From contig NZ_AQHJ01000034.1 of assembly GCF_014925405.1 (NCBI RefSeq), positions 248,001-312,000 on the forward strand: a DNA stretch of 64,000 nt. The letters are read 5' to 3'. The notes under the pieces were generated by a model, which saw only the letters and a list, made by a program, of their open reading frames with translations, did not search any database and was not told the DNA's origin. Positions 42,472-52,032 of the stretch are shown in pieces. Both the position numbers and the translations under genes were made by a program. Each line of letters starts with the position of its first letter. Positions within the stretch are counted from its first letter, which is position 1. This stretch comes from Pseudoalteromonas ulvae UL12 (GTDB lineage: Bacteria > Pseudomonadota > Gammaproteobacteria > Enterobacterales > Alteromonadaceae).

Positions 42472-43482
42472 TCAGTGATTGAGCTTTTCTCCGCAGTGAG
42501 GGCAGTAGTTTAATTGGCTGTTAGCGTTGAGTTCATTACGGATAGCCGCTTTTGTTTCTAGTTTGCTTAAGCCTAAATTTAATCGTAATTCTTCAAGCTT
42601 CATAAGCTCATCTTTGGTTATTTTACCGTCTTCTAATGCAGCATGGACATGGTCAGCAAATAATGCGCGACGTTTTCGTATTTGTTCAGAAAAACTAGAG
42701 GCAAGTAAACCGGTAGGGATAGCGACCATACCCATACTTAATACGGTGATCACACCTCCAAAAAATTTACCAACAGGGGTAATTGGCACAACGTCACCGT
42801 ATCCAACGGTGGTGAGGGTCGCCATTGCCCACCACATTGCCGCAGGAATTGACCCAAATTTGTCTGGTTGAATATCATGTTCGAGTAAATATATGCCGCA
42901 CGAAGCCATGATTAAAACAACAGCCATAATAAAAAAAGCAGCGAGGAGTGAGTTACTTTCTTCTTTAAATGATTGCAACAGTAGTTGCATCGCACGGGAG
43001 TAGCGAGTGAGTTTGAAGATCCGCAATAAACGTAAAGCACGTAAAAATCTTAAATCAAGATTAATAAAAAACATTAAATAAAATGGCAAAATAGCTATTA
43101 GGTCAATAAGGGCTAGCGGGCTAAACATATACTTGATACGAATTTTGAATGGGCTATCTGTTGCGTGTTCATATTGCTCTAAATCAACGCTCACCCAAAT
43201 TCGGGTGAAATATTCAATCGTAAATATCGCGACAGAAATTATTTCAATCCAAATAAACAATTGTTTGTGCGCTTGGGCGATGGAGCTGACGGACTCAAGC
43301 ACTATGGCAATAATATTAATACTAATCAGTAGCACTAATACAGCATCAAGCCAGCGACCTTTGTTTACATTTTTGCCAGAGCCTTCAAGGATCTCGGCGA
43401 GAACTTGTCGAATCGCGCGCACAGTGTAATCCAATCTATTTAAATTATTGATTAGTTTAAGAACTATAAGCCTTTGATACAA
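42472..43482 (-). CDS. Voltage-gated potassium channel (Kv-type) with C-terminal zinc ribbon
   Basis: Six membrane segments S1-S6. The S4 voltage sensor has regularly spaced Arg (RFLRALRLLRIFKLTRYSR), and the selectivity filter is TLTTVGYGDV. The cytoplasmic tail contains a short SHOCT-like helix pair (DGKITKDELMKLEELR) and ends YCPHCGEKLNH, a zinc-ribbon half. It conducts K+ out on depolarisation. The listed start is TTG 43482; a GTG near 43419 is possible, since the first helix is hardly hydrophobic before it. Confidence 0.9.
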   Translation of the reverse strand: MYQRLIVLKLINNLNRLDYTVRAIRQVLAEILEGSGKNVNKGRWLDAVLVLLISINIIAIVLESVSSIAQAHKQLFIWIEIISVAIFTIEYFTRIWVSVDLEQYEHATDSPFKIRIKYMFSPLALIDLIAILPFYLMFFINLDLRFLRALRLLRIFKLTRYSRAMQLLLQSFKEESNSLLAAFFIMAVVLIMASCGIYLLEHDIQPDKFGSIPAAMWWAMATLTTVGYGDVVPITPVGKFFGGVITVLSMGMVAIPTGLLASSFSEQIRKRRALFADHVHAALEDGKITKDELMKLEELRLNLGLSKLETKAAIRNELNANSQLNYCPHCGEKLNH

Positions 43483-43507
43483 TCTTTAGACTACTTTTTT
43501 TGAAGCG

Positions 43508-46177
43508 TCAGGTGGTGAGATCGAGCGCCATAGTAACGGTGCCCTCTTCAAAGTCTCGCTTCACGATAAACCCTAGTTTTTTGGCTAATGCAATCATACC
43601 GGTATTTTCAGGTAACGTAATGCCGCTAATGATAGACACTTGCTGATTTTTACAATGGTCGATTGCACTTTGCATCAATACTCTACCAAGGCCTAAACCT
43701 TTTAGGTCTGATCGGATCACAATCGCAAATTCGGCTTCATGGTTATCAGGATCCATTAGCACACGTGACACCCCTAGAGTTTGCCAACCTTGTGATGTTT
43801 CTTTAGACACAATAAAGGCCATTTCACGGTCATAATCAATCTGAGTCATTTTTGCTAGTTGTTCATGGCTAAAATCAGGCAACTCCCCAAAGAAACGCTT
43901 GTAGCGATCTTCTTTGCTGAGGGATAAATCAAATTCTCTGTGGGCCGCTTCATCTTCTGGTTTTATTGGCCGCAGTAAAGCTGTCGAACCATCTTTTAAG
44001 GTAATGATCTGCTCTAATTCTTTCGGATACGGGCGAATACAGAGGCGTTTCGTGCCTTTAATTTGATATTTTTTTAGCGTCATCATTGCATCAAGCACTA
44101 AAAATTGACCATCAATAGCCAGCACAGGATTGAGCTCAAGAGAAGCAATATCGGGTTGATCAACAATCAGTTGTGACACACGAGTCAATAAGGCGCATAA
44201 AGTGTATTTATCAATTTTATCAGGAAGGTGTTTGTCTTTGATAAAGCCTTTATCGTGAGCGGCAGCAATTAAATACTTAGCTAAGTTCATATTAAGAGGG
44301 GGAAGCGCAACAGCCGCCTGAGCGTAACTCAAACCTGTCCCGGATTCGCCGAGCAAGATAACGGGTCCAAAACAGGGATCACTCTTGATTGCGATGCGAA
44401 GCTCTTGTGCACCCGCTCTTGGCGCCATTTTTTGTAATGAAAAGCCCTCAATAATGGCATCCGGATAGGTTTGTTTGATGCGTAACAACATCGCAAAAGC
44501 TGTTTGCTCGACTTCATCGCCATCATTTAAATTAAGCACAACTCCACCCACATCAGATTTTGATTCAATACTGGGGCTAATCAGTTTGAGTGCGATTGGG
44601 AACCCTAATTCTTGGGCTTGCTCCTTTGCTTCACTTGGAGTGAGTGCCACTTCGGTTTGAATGATATCAATGCCGTAATGTTGCAAAATAGGTCGGGTTT
44701 GATAGGTTGATAAATAGCTTTGTTCGTCGAGTAAATGCTGTTTAATCATTTTTTTGGCTGAACGATTATCAACACTGTACGACTGTGGCAATGATTCAGG
44801 TGTTTGGGTTAAATGCTTTTGGTTGCGACGATATTGCACTAAATGCATAAACGCCCCAACAGCACCTTCAGGGGTGCGATAGGTTGGGATCCCACCCAAA
44901 TTACACACTTTGCGTGCAGCATAAGCGGCATCTTCACCCATGAAATTAGTCAAAACATAAGGGCGCTGCATTTTTGGAAGGGCATTAACGGTATCGACGA
45001 TAATTTTTGCGTACTCTTCGCTGGGGGCTAACGCAGATGGGCTGTGTAAAATTAATAAATTATCAACCTCAGGCGCTTTTAGCAGTATTTCAAGGGTTTT
45101 TTGATAGCGGCTCGGATCAGAATCACCAAAAATATCAACAGGGTTTGCAATCATGTCATCTTGCGGCATGACTTTATTGAGTTGCTGAATGGTATCCTCA
45201 CTAAGTGTCGCAAGGCGACCTGAGCTTTGGATTAAGGTATCAACAGACATTACACCTGGGCCACCGCCGTTCGTTAACACAGTTAAGTGCTCTTTTTTAA
45301 GAAGTTTTGGATGAAGTGCTAGGGTCTGCGTGGCAGCAAAGAGCTCTCGTAAGTCGTTTACTCGTAGCATACCTGCGCGTTGGAACATCGCATCGTAAAC
45401 AGCATCTGCGCTGGTATAACCGCCTGTATGCAGTTGAGCAGCCGCTGCACCTAAATTGGTTTTGCCGGTTTTAATCGCAATAACGGGCTTATTGACTGCT
45501 GCAGCGCGTGCGGCCGAGATAAAGCTGCGTGCATTGGCGATATTATCGATATACAACAAGATGGCTTGGGTTTTAGGGTCGCGCCCTAAAAAGTCAATTA
45601 ACTCGTGGAAATCTATGTCGCAGCAATCACCCATAGAAACAAAATAAGAAAAGCCAATGCCTTTATTTTGTGCCCAGTCCAAAATGGTTGAGCACACCGC
45701 AGCTGATTGAGAAATAAAAGCTAATTTACCAGGGCTTGCGATAGTATGAGAAAAGCTCGCATTCAGGCCAATACTTGGGATCAGCAGACCCAAGCAGTTT
45801 GGGCCAAGTAAGTTAACCCCATGTTCTTTCGCAGCTTGTTGTAATGCTTGTTTTTGCGCTTCTTTAAAACCTGAGGCGATTAAAATGGCATGCTTACAGC
45901 CTTTTTCGCCGAGCGCTTTGATTAATGCGATTGAGATATGTTTATTGGTGCATAAAATAGCTAAATCAGGGACTTGCGGCAAAGAAGCGATATCAGGGTA
46001 AGCGAGTACGCCATGAACGGCTTTATATTTTGGTGTAACAGGCATAATGGGCCCATTAAATCCGCCCTGTAGTAAATTTCTCATCACAACAAACCCAGCT
46101 CGGTTCGTTTGATTCGAAGCGCCAATGACCGCGACAGAGCGAGGATTAAAAAACTGACTGATCCGCTTTACACTCAT
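43508..46177 (-). CDS. patZ: Bifunctional acyl-CoA synthetase-like/GNAT protein acetyltransferase, PatZ-type
   Basis: 889 residues, the length of PatZ/Pat. The N-terminal NDP-forming acyl-CoA synthetase-like region starts FFNPRSVAVIGASNQTNRAG and includes LLGPNCLGL and an ATP-grasp domain (KLISPSIESKSDVGGVVLNL). The C-terminal GNAT domain reads VLMQSAIDHCKNQQV and LPENTGMIALAKKLGF. In enterobacteria and Alteromonadales PatZ/Pat acetylates Acs and other proteins on lysine. The catalytic His of true ADP-forming synthetases is not conserved in the PatZ branch; I could not check that residue with confidence. Confidence 0.9.
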   Translation of the reverse strand: MSVKRISQFFNPRSVAVIGASNQTNRAGFVVMRNLLQGGFNGPIMPVTPKYKAVHGVLAYPDIASLPQVPDLAILCTNKHISIALIKALGEKGCKHAILIASGFKEAQKQALQQAAKEHGVNLLGPNCLGLLIPSIGLNASFSHTIASPGKLAFISQSAAVCSTILDWAQNKGIGFSYFVSMGDCCDIDFHELIDFLGRDPKTQAILLYIDNIANARSFISAARAAAVNKPVIAIKTGKTNLGAAAAQLHTGGYTSADAVYDAMFQRAGMLRVNDLRELFAATQTLALHPKLLKKEHLTVLTNGGGPGVMSVDTLIQSSGRLATLSEDTIQQLNKVMPQDDMIANPVDIFGDSDPSRYQKTLEILLKAPEVDNLLILHSPSALAPSEEYAKIIVDTVNALPKMQRPYVLTNFMGEDAAYAARKVCNLGGIPTYRTPEGAVGAFMHLVQYRRNQKHLTQTPESLPQSYSVDNRSAKKMIKQHLLDEQSYLSTYQTRPILQHYGIDIIQTEVALTPSEAKEQAQELGFPIALKLISPSIESKSDVGGVVLNLNDGDEVEQTAFAMLLRIKQTYPDAIIEGFSLQKMAPRAGAQELRIAIKSDPCFGPVILLGESGTGLSYAQAAVALPPLNMNLAKYLIAAAHDKGFIKDKHLPDKIDKYTLCALLTRVSQLIVDQPDIASLELNPVLAIDGQFLVLDAMMTLKKYQIKGTKRLCIRPYPKELEQIITLKDGSTALLRPIKPEDEAAHREFDLSLSKEDRYKRFFGELPDFSHEQLAKMTQIDYDREMAFIVSKETSQGWQTLGVSRVLMDPDNHEAEFAIVIRSDLKGLGLGRVLMQSAIDHCKNQQVSIISGITLPENTGMIALAKKLGFIVKRDFEEGTVTMALDLTT

Positions 46178-46333
46178 ATTCTTCCCTCAAATATGCTGTT
46201 TAGAGGCCTTGTTTGGCCGATTTAGCCATAAACTAGCGTGTTTAGAATTAGATTCCAATTAGCGGTTAGTTTATAGTGTCGTTATATTGTAACAAGCTAA
46301 ACGCTTATTTTTATTTATCTTACAGGCGTCAAC

Positions 46334-46669
46334 ATGACCTTATTGCTTATTTGTGCAGCCTTAGGTGCAAGTGCTATTGATTTAAAACACATGATCCCAT
46401 CCCATCAACAAGATTTAGTCACTGTTCATTCCTTAGGATCGCCTGAAACGGGCACAGAGCATTTGATGTTTATCAAAAAGTCGATACCTTTAATGGTTAA
46501 TTACCAAAAAACTGAACGCATTTATGTACTCAGCGGTCATGGCACGGTGACTGTCGATGGTTCATCACTTTCGGTAAAACAAGGTGATTACATTTCGGTG
46601 CCAACTTCAGAGTTAGATGTATTGCTTGGTTTTGACCAAGATGTCAAAGTGTTATCTGTATTAGGTTAA
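46334..46669 (+). CDS. Small cupin-domain protein
   Basis: 111 residues, a single beta-barrel cupin: KTERIYVLSGHGTVTVDGSSLSVKQGDYISVP. Of the usual metal ligands, G(X)5HXH is replaced by EHLMFIKK, so metal binding is uncertain. It starts a plus-strand run with the SIMPL and DUF1835 genes (27 and 14 bases apart). Function unknown. Confidence 0.75.
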   Translation: MTLLLICAALGASAIDLKHMIPSHQQDLVTVHSLGSPETGTEHLMFIKKSIPLMVNYQKTERIYVLSGHGTVTVDGSSLSVKQGDYISVPTSELDVLLGFDQDVKVLSVLG

Positions 46670-46696
46670 AAAATTAGATAATAAAGGAAGAACGCC

Positions 46697-47416
46697 ATGG
46701 AGAGATTTTCGATTAAACAACCGCTGATTTTAGGGGCGTTATTGGCTATTGGTTTGAGTTCATTAGGCTGGCAAATCAAAACGGGTTTACTTGAGTACAA
46801 AGCGATGGAGCGTACCGTTTTAGTCAAAGGGCTTGCTGAACAAGAAGTACTCGCCGACACCGTTATTTGGCCAATTCAATTTAGCGACACAGGCAATGAT
46901 TTAGCTGAGCTTATTGAACAGGTTCAATCCAAAAATGAAGCGATTAATGCATTTTTGGCTCTACATGGCTTTGATCCAAATGACGTGTCGTTAGGGGCGT
47001 TGGCGGTGATTGATAAGTTGGCCGATCAATATAGTAATAATCAAGGCGTTCAATATCGTTATCTAGTTCGCTCAACCATCACGGTGCATAGCCAAGAGCC
47101 TGAAAAAGTAAATAATGCATTAAGTAAAATTAGCCAGCTAGCGAAGCAAAATATTGCGATAGCAGGACAAAATTACGAAAGCAGAGTGCAATATTCTTTT
47201 ACCGGTTTAAATGATCTCAAACCACAGATGATCCAAACGGCGACCGAGCAAGCACGCGAAGTTGCCGAGAAATTTGCAAATGACTCGAAATCGAAATTAG
47301 GTAAAATAAAATCTGCGCGACAAGGGCAATTTAGCATATCAGATCGCGATTCCAATACCCCACACATTAAACACGTGCGTGTAGTTTCAACCGTCGAATA
47401 TTACTTATCAGATTAA
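46697..47416 (+). CDS. SIMPL-domain (DUF541) exported or membrane-anchored protein
   Basis: 239 residues. An N-terminal hydrophobic segment (PLILGALLAIGLSSLGWQI) likely serves as a signal anchor. The SIMPL domain covers about 35-235: VLVKGLAEQEVLADTVIWPI at the start, then a coiled segment (QMIQTATEQAREVAEKFAND) and HVRVVSTVEYYL at the end. Family members form oligomeric periplasmic rings of unknown duty, sometimes linked to oxidative stress. AAAGGAAG precedes the ATG. Confidence 0.85.
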   Translation: MERFSIKQPLILGALLAIGLSSLGWQIKTGLLEYKAMERTVLVKGLAEQEVLADTVIWPIQFSDTGNDLAELIEQVQSKNEAINAFLALHGFDPNDVSLGALAVIDKLADQYSNNQGVQYRYLVRSTITVHSQEPEKVNNALSKISQLAKQNIAIAGQNYESRVQYSFTGLNDLKPQMIQTATEQAREVAEKFANDSKSKLGKIKSARQGQFSISDRDSNTPHIKHVRVVSTVEYYLSD

Positions 47417-47430
47417 TGGGCTAATCAGCG

Positions 47431-48264
47431 ATGCTTCATATTACCAATGGCGATAATGCGAATTTATACCTTAAAAGAATCGGTATTCAAGGTGAGTTTC
47501 AGGCTTGGCAAGATGCTTTACATGAAGGGCAAATTACGGCTCATACTGACTTAAAAGACATCAGCGAAATACGCGGTCATTTTTTGGCTGAATATTTTTG
47601 TATTGATTTAAAAATTGTACAAGAAAAATTCGCTGAGCGTGATGATACACTGCTTCAATTACCTGAGCATGAAGCTATCACGCTATGGCTGACTCCAGAA
47701 CTATTTGATGCCTTAATAGGGTTGCAGTTTTTAGCTTGGTACCGAGCAACGGGTCGACCATTAAACCAGCTTTTTATCGTGATGCTTCCGGAGTATTTGC
47801 CGCCTCACGATTTAAATCCAGAACAAATATCACAACATTATCAAAGTCGTTTTAATCCCAGCGCTGAGTTTATTCAATTAGCTGAACAAGTGTGGTTAGG
47901 GCTGGTGACTTCTCTGAGTATGCTCGAGCATACATTGACACTTGATTTTAAGTTTTGGCCAAATCTTAAACCTGCGATGATACGTTACTTAGAAGAGAAG
48001 CGTTTGAATCATGGTTATAATCGGACTCAATGGCAAATTATAGAAGCCCTCGCGAATGGGCCTTTATCATTGGCGCAATTATTTGGTGCGAATCAAAACC
48101 AAGAAGAAGTGATATTTATGGGCGATCTCAGCTTTTGGTGTTTACTTGAACAAATGCGCGATATTATTAATATCGATACTGATGAATGTATTTTGCATCA
48201 AGATATTGAGTTTTATCACGGACATCGGTGCGAGCTTAACTCCAAAGGTTGCTCTTTGTTATAA
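47431..48264 (+). CDS. DUF1835-domain cytoplasmic protein
   Basis: 277 residues, no membrane segment. The N-terminus MLHITNGDNANLYLKR and QAWQDALHEGQI match the DUF1835 pattern (LHITNGDS, DxLHEGP). The C-terminal half ends near CSLL. It starts 14 bases after the SIMPL gene. Function unknown; the family is widespread in bacteria and often next to sigma-factor genes in Bacillus, but no such neighbour exists here. Confidence 0.7.
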   Translation: MLHITNGDNANLYLKRIGIQGEFQAWQDALHEGQITAHTDLKDISEIRGHFLAEYFCIDLKIVQEKFAERDDTLLQLPEHEAITLWLTPELFDALIGLQFLAWYRATGRPLNQLFIVMLPEYLPPHDLNPEQISQHYQSRFNPSAEFIQLAEQVWLGLVTSLSMLEHTLTLDFKFWPNLKPAMIRYLEEKRLNHGYNRTQWQIIEALANGPLSLAQLFGANQNQEEVIFMGDLSFWCLLEQMRDIINIDTDECILHQDIEFYHGHRCELNSKGCSLL

Positions 48265-48345
48265 ATCACTAGATATACATGTTGATTTTAGTCAATAACA
48301 GTTTTTTATACTGGCATTGAAAGGGGAATATATTTAACAATTAAT

Positions 48346-49038
48346 CTATACAAAACCCATGGCACAAAACTTTGCGATAGCTTGTTGCCTATTCGTGCTA
48401 TTAGTTTTTCGAATGCAATTAGCAATATGATAATTAACTGTTCGGTCTGTGATGGTTAATATTTGGCTTATTTCCCACGATGTTTTTCCTTCAGTTGCCC
48501 ATTTTAAGCACTCAATCTCCCGTTTCGTGAATTTTATTTCATTTGCTTTACCTTTTTTACTTCTTTTAAATGCATCATACATATATTGAACACGGACAAT
48601 AGATTTAAAATACTCGTCTTTTAGTGTTTTTTCATCTTTTGTTCTTAATATTAAGCAGCCATATTCATATGCTGAACCTTTAAAAGGAATGAGTAATGTG
48701 TCGCTAAAAATATAAAAAGCTTTTTTCTTTTTTAAATCTTTTAATTGGTAGTAATTACTTATTTCGTTGATTCTAATTGGTTTGAAATCTGATTGACAAT
48801 AAGATTTAATTAACTGACTTTCTATGATTAATTGAGAAAGTGCACTGCCTAGAGTTCCATATATATTTACAGAATCTTTCTCTGGTAGATCGACAGAAAA
48901 AACACAGAGTGCGTAACTGATAGCGTTTAAATTTTTTGCTATGCACTTTATTTCACATTCTAACTCAGCTAGCGAATTCACTATTTCGAGTTTTCTTGTT
49001 GAGCCTTTTAGGTTATTAGTTGTTACTTCAGAGAGCAC
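48346..49038 (-). CDS. LuxR-type transcriptional regulator (solo)
   Basis: 230 residues from GTG 49038 (GGTGA upstream). The C-terminal GerE/LuxR HTH is complete: KFTKREIECLKWATEGKTSW and TDRTVNYHIANCIRKTNSTN. The N-terminal 160 residues have the length and helix layout of an autoinducer-binding domain (TLGSALSQLIIESQ, YIFSDTLLIPFKGSAYEYGC), but the usual Trp/Tyr/Asp ligand residues are not obvious. No luxI homolog exists in the window, so it is a solo sensing an exogenous or non-AHL ligand. It lies 780 bases upstream of, and divergent from, the secreted tetraheme cluster. Confidence 0.85.
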   Translation of the reverse strand: MLSEVTTNNLKGSTRKLEIVNSLAELECEIKCIAKNLNAISYALCVFSVDLPEKDSVNIYGTLGSALSQLIIESQLIKSYCQSDFKPIRINEISNYYQLKDLKKKKAFYIFSDTLLIPFKGSAYEYGCLILRTKDEKTLKDEYFKSIVRVQYMYDAFKRSKKGKANEIKFTKREIECLKWATEGKTSWEISQILTITDRTVNYHIANCIRKTNSTNRQQAIAKFCAMGFV

Positions 49039-49122
49039 TTAGTTCACCATTAATTTAAATAAAGTTGCAAGTAATAAAAGCTAAAAATGAAAGTTAACAT
49101 ATTAATTTAGAATTTTAGCGAA

Positions 49123-49473
49123 TTAATAGCATGTATGAATAGCTATTTTTAATGGTTGCATAGGATGGTTTTTGGATTTAATAAAATTAATTATTGATGT
49201 TAATGCCAATTTAATTATTAAGTTGGGACTGTGATTAATAGTTGAAGATTTCTTATTGTAAATACTGGTTTTGTTTATTTTTATATAAATTTCAATTTCA
49301 ATTTCGGATTTGTGACCGTTTGATGTCAATTTTAAGTCAGTTTGGTAATCTGATTTTTTTACTTTAAAGTTACTAATTAGAGATTTTTTAGTTGTTTTTC
49401 TTTTAAACAAGTACGAACTTATTGCTGGTTTTAAACTGTTTAATTTGACTCGTGCCCACGCCGTATTAATCAT
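49123..49473 (-). CDS. Doubtful small AT-rich ORF
   Basis: 116 residues, Lys-, Asn-, Ile- and Ser-rich (KINKTSIYNKKSSTINHSPN), without a Shine-Dalgarno and with composition like intergenic DNA. The open frame is long enough to note in an AT-rich gap, but no domain is recognised. It may be transcribed with nothing else. Could be chance. Confidence 0.25.
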   Translation of the reverse strand: MINTAWARVKLNSLKPAISSYLFKRKTTKKSLISNFKVKKSDYQTDLKLTSNGHKSEIEIEIYIKINKTSIYNKKSSTINHSPNLIIKLALTSIINFIKSKNHPMQPLKIAIHTCY

Positions 49474-49819
49474 TTCAATTAATCTAATAAAAACTTCTTA
49501 TAAATAATGATAACAAGAATTATTAGTGATTCATAGTGCCTTTTATGGGTACTGGTATATTTATCAGGTTTAATTGTTTTTAAAATTTTCATCCCAGAGA
49601 ATCATATCGAGCTTTCATGTCGGTTTAATGAAGATTAAATCATCTTTGGGCTTAAGAACCTTTGTACATTGAATTTATGAAAATATTTATCTGATTACTG
49701 AGGGATTTAAATATATGTAATCAGGTAGGTGCTTTATAGGTTTGAGTTGTAACAAGTATTTGTCAAGGGAACGTTAATTTAAACAATACACTTAAAATTT
49801 AAGAGATTAGATAAATATC
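49474..49819. promoter_or_regulatory. Regulatory gap with a long-spaced dyad, upstream of the secreted cluster
   Basis: The 346-bp AT-rich gap carries perfect eight-base arms CTGATTAC (49691-49698) and GTAATCAG (49717-49724), 18 bp apart, about 95-130 bp before the first start. It is a candidate operator for the adjacent LuxR-type regulator or another factor. Nothing else was recognised in the gap. Confidence 0.5.
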
Positions 49820-51082
49820 ATGACATCAACAATCAAAAAATCGAAACTAGCATTAGCATTGACTGCTGCTGCTTTTTCAGCATTTGCAACCGCTGCGCCA
49901 TTAGATCAATCAGAAAAAGATGTTCAAGGCTTTTTCTCTGTCGATACTCAGCAAGCATATAATTTATATGCTGATTCTGCTGATCAAAACTTAGTTTGGT
50001 ATGTTCCTAAAGTAGGCCAAATTGCTTTGTCGGGAGCCAGCACTTCCGCCCCTAAACCTCGTTTTTCAGTTTATTCTCGCGCACCTTGGACGGGTATTTT
50101 TGCAGGCCAAAATTTAGTTCATTTTGGTGGTGCATTTAATACCTCAGGTGACCGTGGTGCGCTTTTAAAGCTAGAAAGTGAAGCACAAGCTCAAGGATTT
50201 CGAGTCGCTCCAGCTCAAGCTGCAAAAGTAACAACTAAGTTTTTATTAACTGATTTGGTTGTTGGTAATGATGGTCGAATTGACACTCATTGTGATACTG
50301 AAGAGTGGACAGGCCCTAATGGCACTGTGCTTATTCCGGTATGTAAGGCATTAAATAACCAAGGAGAGTGGGTTAATACTGACTTCCTGTCGAAATTTAG
50401 AGCTGCGACCCCACGAGGGAATAGCACTGTATCGACTTATATCCCATTCCAAGCGACCAGCATGCCTGATTGGGATTTCACGATTCAAGAGTGGATGGAA
50501 ACGGGCTCAAACTGGGATGCGAATATTCAAGCTGTAGCTGAGTGGGAACTGACCACAGTCAAAAAAGTGCGTGTAGCAAGAATCAATATTGATTGGTCAC
50601 GTACTTTTGAGCAAGCGAGCACTTTTTTTGCAATTCATAATAATGCTTGCTTAGAAGTTGAAATTGGGACTTTCTTCAAGCGTTTACTTGATAACCAAAA
50701 TGGTGAATCGGGTATTACAGTTGAGTATTTACAAGCAGATGGTTCATATGCCAAAGAACCAACTTCTGAAGAGCACTTCATTCAAACAGTTGAAGCAGTT
50801 CGCAAAGAAATGCGTGATGAATTGTTTAATGAGATGCGTGATTATGGCCAATCTCAAATTGGTGATGTGAATAGAGAAGCCACAGCCATGTACACCTTAA
50901 GAGCTAATTATGAAAAATTAGTATTTAAACGTAACGAAACTCGTTACGTATCTTGGAATCCAGGTTCAAGTGTGACTAATGCCGCTACAAATATGAATAT
51001 TCAATGTGTTCGTGGTGGATTTGGTACGCAAGTAACTTGGGATATGGATGATGCTGCGTGTAGAAATATCGCGGGTCAATAA
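49820..51082 (+). CDS. Secreted protein of an unrecognised family (paralog A)
   Basis: 420 residues with a signal peptide ending FATAAPLD. I do not recognise the family. The sequence aligns by eye over most of its length with the 492-residue protein at 53229: FFSVDTQQAYNLYADSADQN against FSVDIQREFHLFSDSLNRR, LVWYVPKVGQI against TVWYIPKVGGI, HCDTEEWTGPNGTVLIPVC against a similar CDIEIWQSPNG block, and YTLRANYEKL...MNIQCVRGG near the end. Six Cys probably form disulfides. Tandem copies flank a tetraheme cytochrome, which suggests a shared extracytoplasmic role. Regulated perhaps by the upstream dyad. Confidence 0.8.
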   Translation: MTSTIKKSKLALALTAAAFSAFATAAPLDQSEKDVQGFFSVDTQQAYNLYADSADQNLVWYVPKVGQIALSGASTSAPKPRFSVYSRAPWTGIFAGQNLVHFGGAFNTSGDRGALLKLESEAQAQGFRVAPAQAAKVTTKFLLTDLVVGNDGRIDTHCDTEEWTGPNGTVLIPVCKALNNQGEWVNTDFLSKFRAATPRGNSTVSTYIPFQATSMPDWDFTIQEWMETGSNWDANIQAVAEWELTTVKKVRVARINIDWSRTFEQASTFFAIHNNACLEVEIGTFFKRLLDNQNGESGITVEYLQADGSYAKEPTSEEHFIQTVEAVRKEMRDELFNEMRDYGQSQIGDVNREATAMYTLRANYEKLVFKRNETRYVSWNPGSSVTNAATNMNIQCVRGGFGTQVTWDMDDAACRNIAGQ

Positions 51083-51101
51083 TTATCCACAGTACATATT
51101 G

Positions 51102-51130
51102 AGCTTGAAACCCAGTTAAGGTTTCAAGCT
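51102..51130 (+). other. Strong hairpin between paralog A and the next gene
   Basis: Perfect 11-base arms AGCTTGAAACC / GGTTTCAAGCT with a seven-base loop, followed by TTATGG rather than a T run. It is a poor intrinsic terminator. It may stabilise the 3' end of the paralog A message or attenuate the downstream genes. Confidence 0.6.
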
Positions 51131-51167
51131 TTATGGCCTTATTTATCAGCTCCAAGTAGGAAGAAAA

Positions 51168-52031
51168 ATGAATACAAAAATAGTATTGAGCACGCTACTT
51201 TTTAGTGGTTTAACATGTATCAACGTTGGTGCGACGACATTAGATGAAATAGATTTTGCCAGCGCAATCGAAACGCAAGACTTACTGTATGCGCCAATAA
51301 AAGGTACAACCTCCAATCGTGGTGCCTTTTGGTATAAAGATATACAACAAAAAGTAGTGGGACCTTCTAGCGCCGGTTGGGGAATAAAACGAATTACGGT
51401 TAGAGCTTTTCCACAAAGCCATAATAATAATGTCTATACTGATTTTGTTTCTGCTAATAGCATCCTTGATATTCGACAAAACATTTTACCAACAGACGCT
51501 ATTTTATGTGAAGCAACAGACGCATTGGTCAATAAATTGAAGGATTATGGAATTTATTACAACCTTCAATCTAATACAGGGAATTACCCGAGCGTCTGTT
51601 CTTTACAGTTAAAATATCAAACTAGTAATGAACAACAAGAAGCTGAGATAGTTGATTTTATTAATCAAAATAAAGTCATCAATGTTAGTTACAATATTTT
51701 AAGTTCAGCGACACCTGCTGTTTATATGGATGCACCTGCTATTGTGTCTGCATTAGTGGATGACTCCATCTTGGTGCTGGATGTGCCAAAAGAGCGCTAT
51801 ACAGGCGATGCATACAAGGTGCTTTTTCAAAGTGCTCAATATGCGAGCTCATTGTTTCGAAGTGATAAAACCAATGGTGAGCAGCTTGAATATACTGATT
51901 GGAAACGCTTCATCGATTTACATGAGTTTTCGACTTCAGCCACATTATTACTTGATAAAAGCAAGGTGGAACAGCAGGTTGAAGTGACTGTCCCAGGTAG
52001 TCAAGAGCAAATTTTGAGTGTGAACTTTTAA
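51168..52031 (+). CDS. Secreted protein of unknown family (cluster member)
   Basis: 287 residues with a signal peptide ending NVGATTLDE. No family recognised. Mixed alpha/beta composition with ILCEATDAL and YPSVCSLQLKYQ carrying a Cys pair. It begins 85 bases after paralog A, separated by the hairpin, and ends one base before the TTG start of the cytochrome gene. Its place between exported paralog and cytochrome, with no gap, suggests one functional set. Confidence 0.75.
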   Translation: MNTKIVLSTLLFSGLTCINVGATTLDEIDFASAIETQDLLYAPIKGTTSNRGAFWYKDIQQKVVGPSSAGWGIKRITVRAFPQSHNNNVYTDFVSANSILDIRQNILPTDAILCEATDALVNKLKDYGIYYNLQSNTGNYPSVCSLQLKYQTSNEQQEAEIVDFINQNKVINVSYNILSSATPAVYMDAPAIVSALVDDSILVLDVPKERYTGDAYKVLFQSAQYASSLFRSDKTNGEQLEYTDWKRFIDLHEFSTSATLLLDKSKVEQQVEVTVPGSQEQILSVNF

Positions 52032-52032
52032 G

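Noticed and set aside
49123..49473. LuxI or small regulator for the LuxR solo
   Set aside because: The frame has none of the LuxI residues, low-complexity composition and no ribosome site; kept only as a doubtful ORF.
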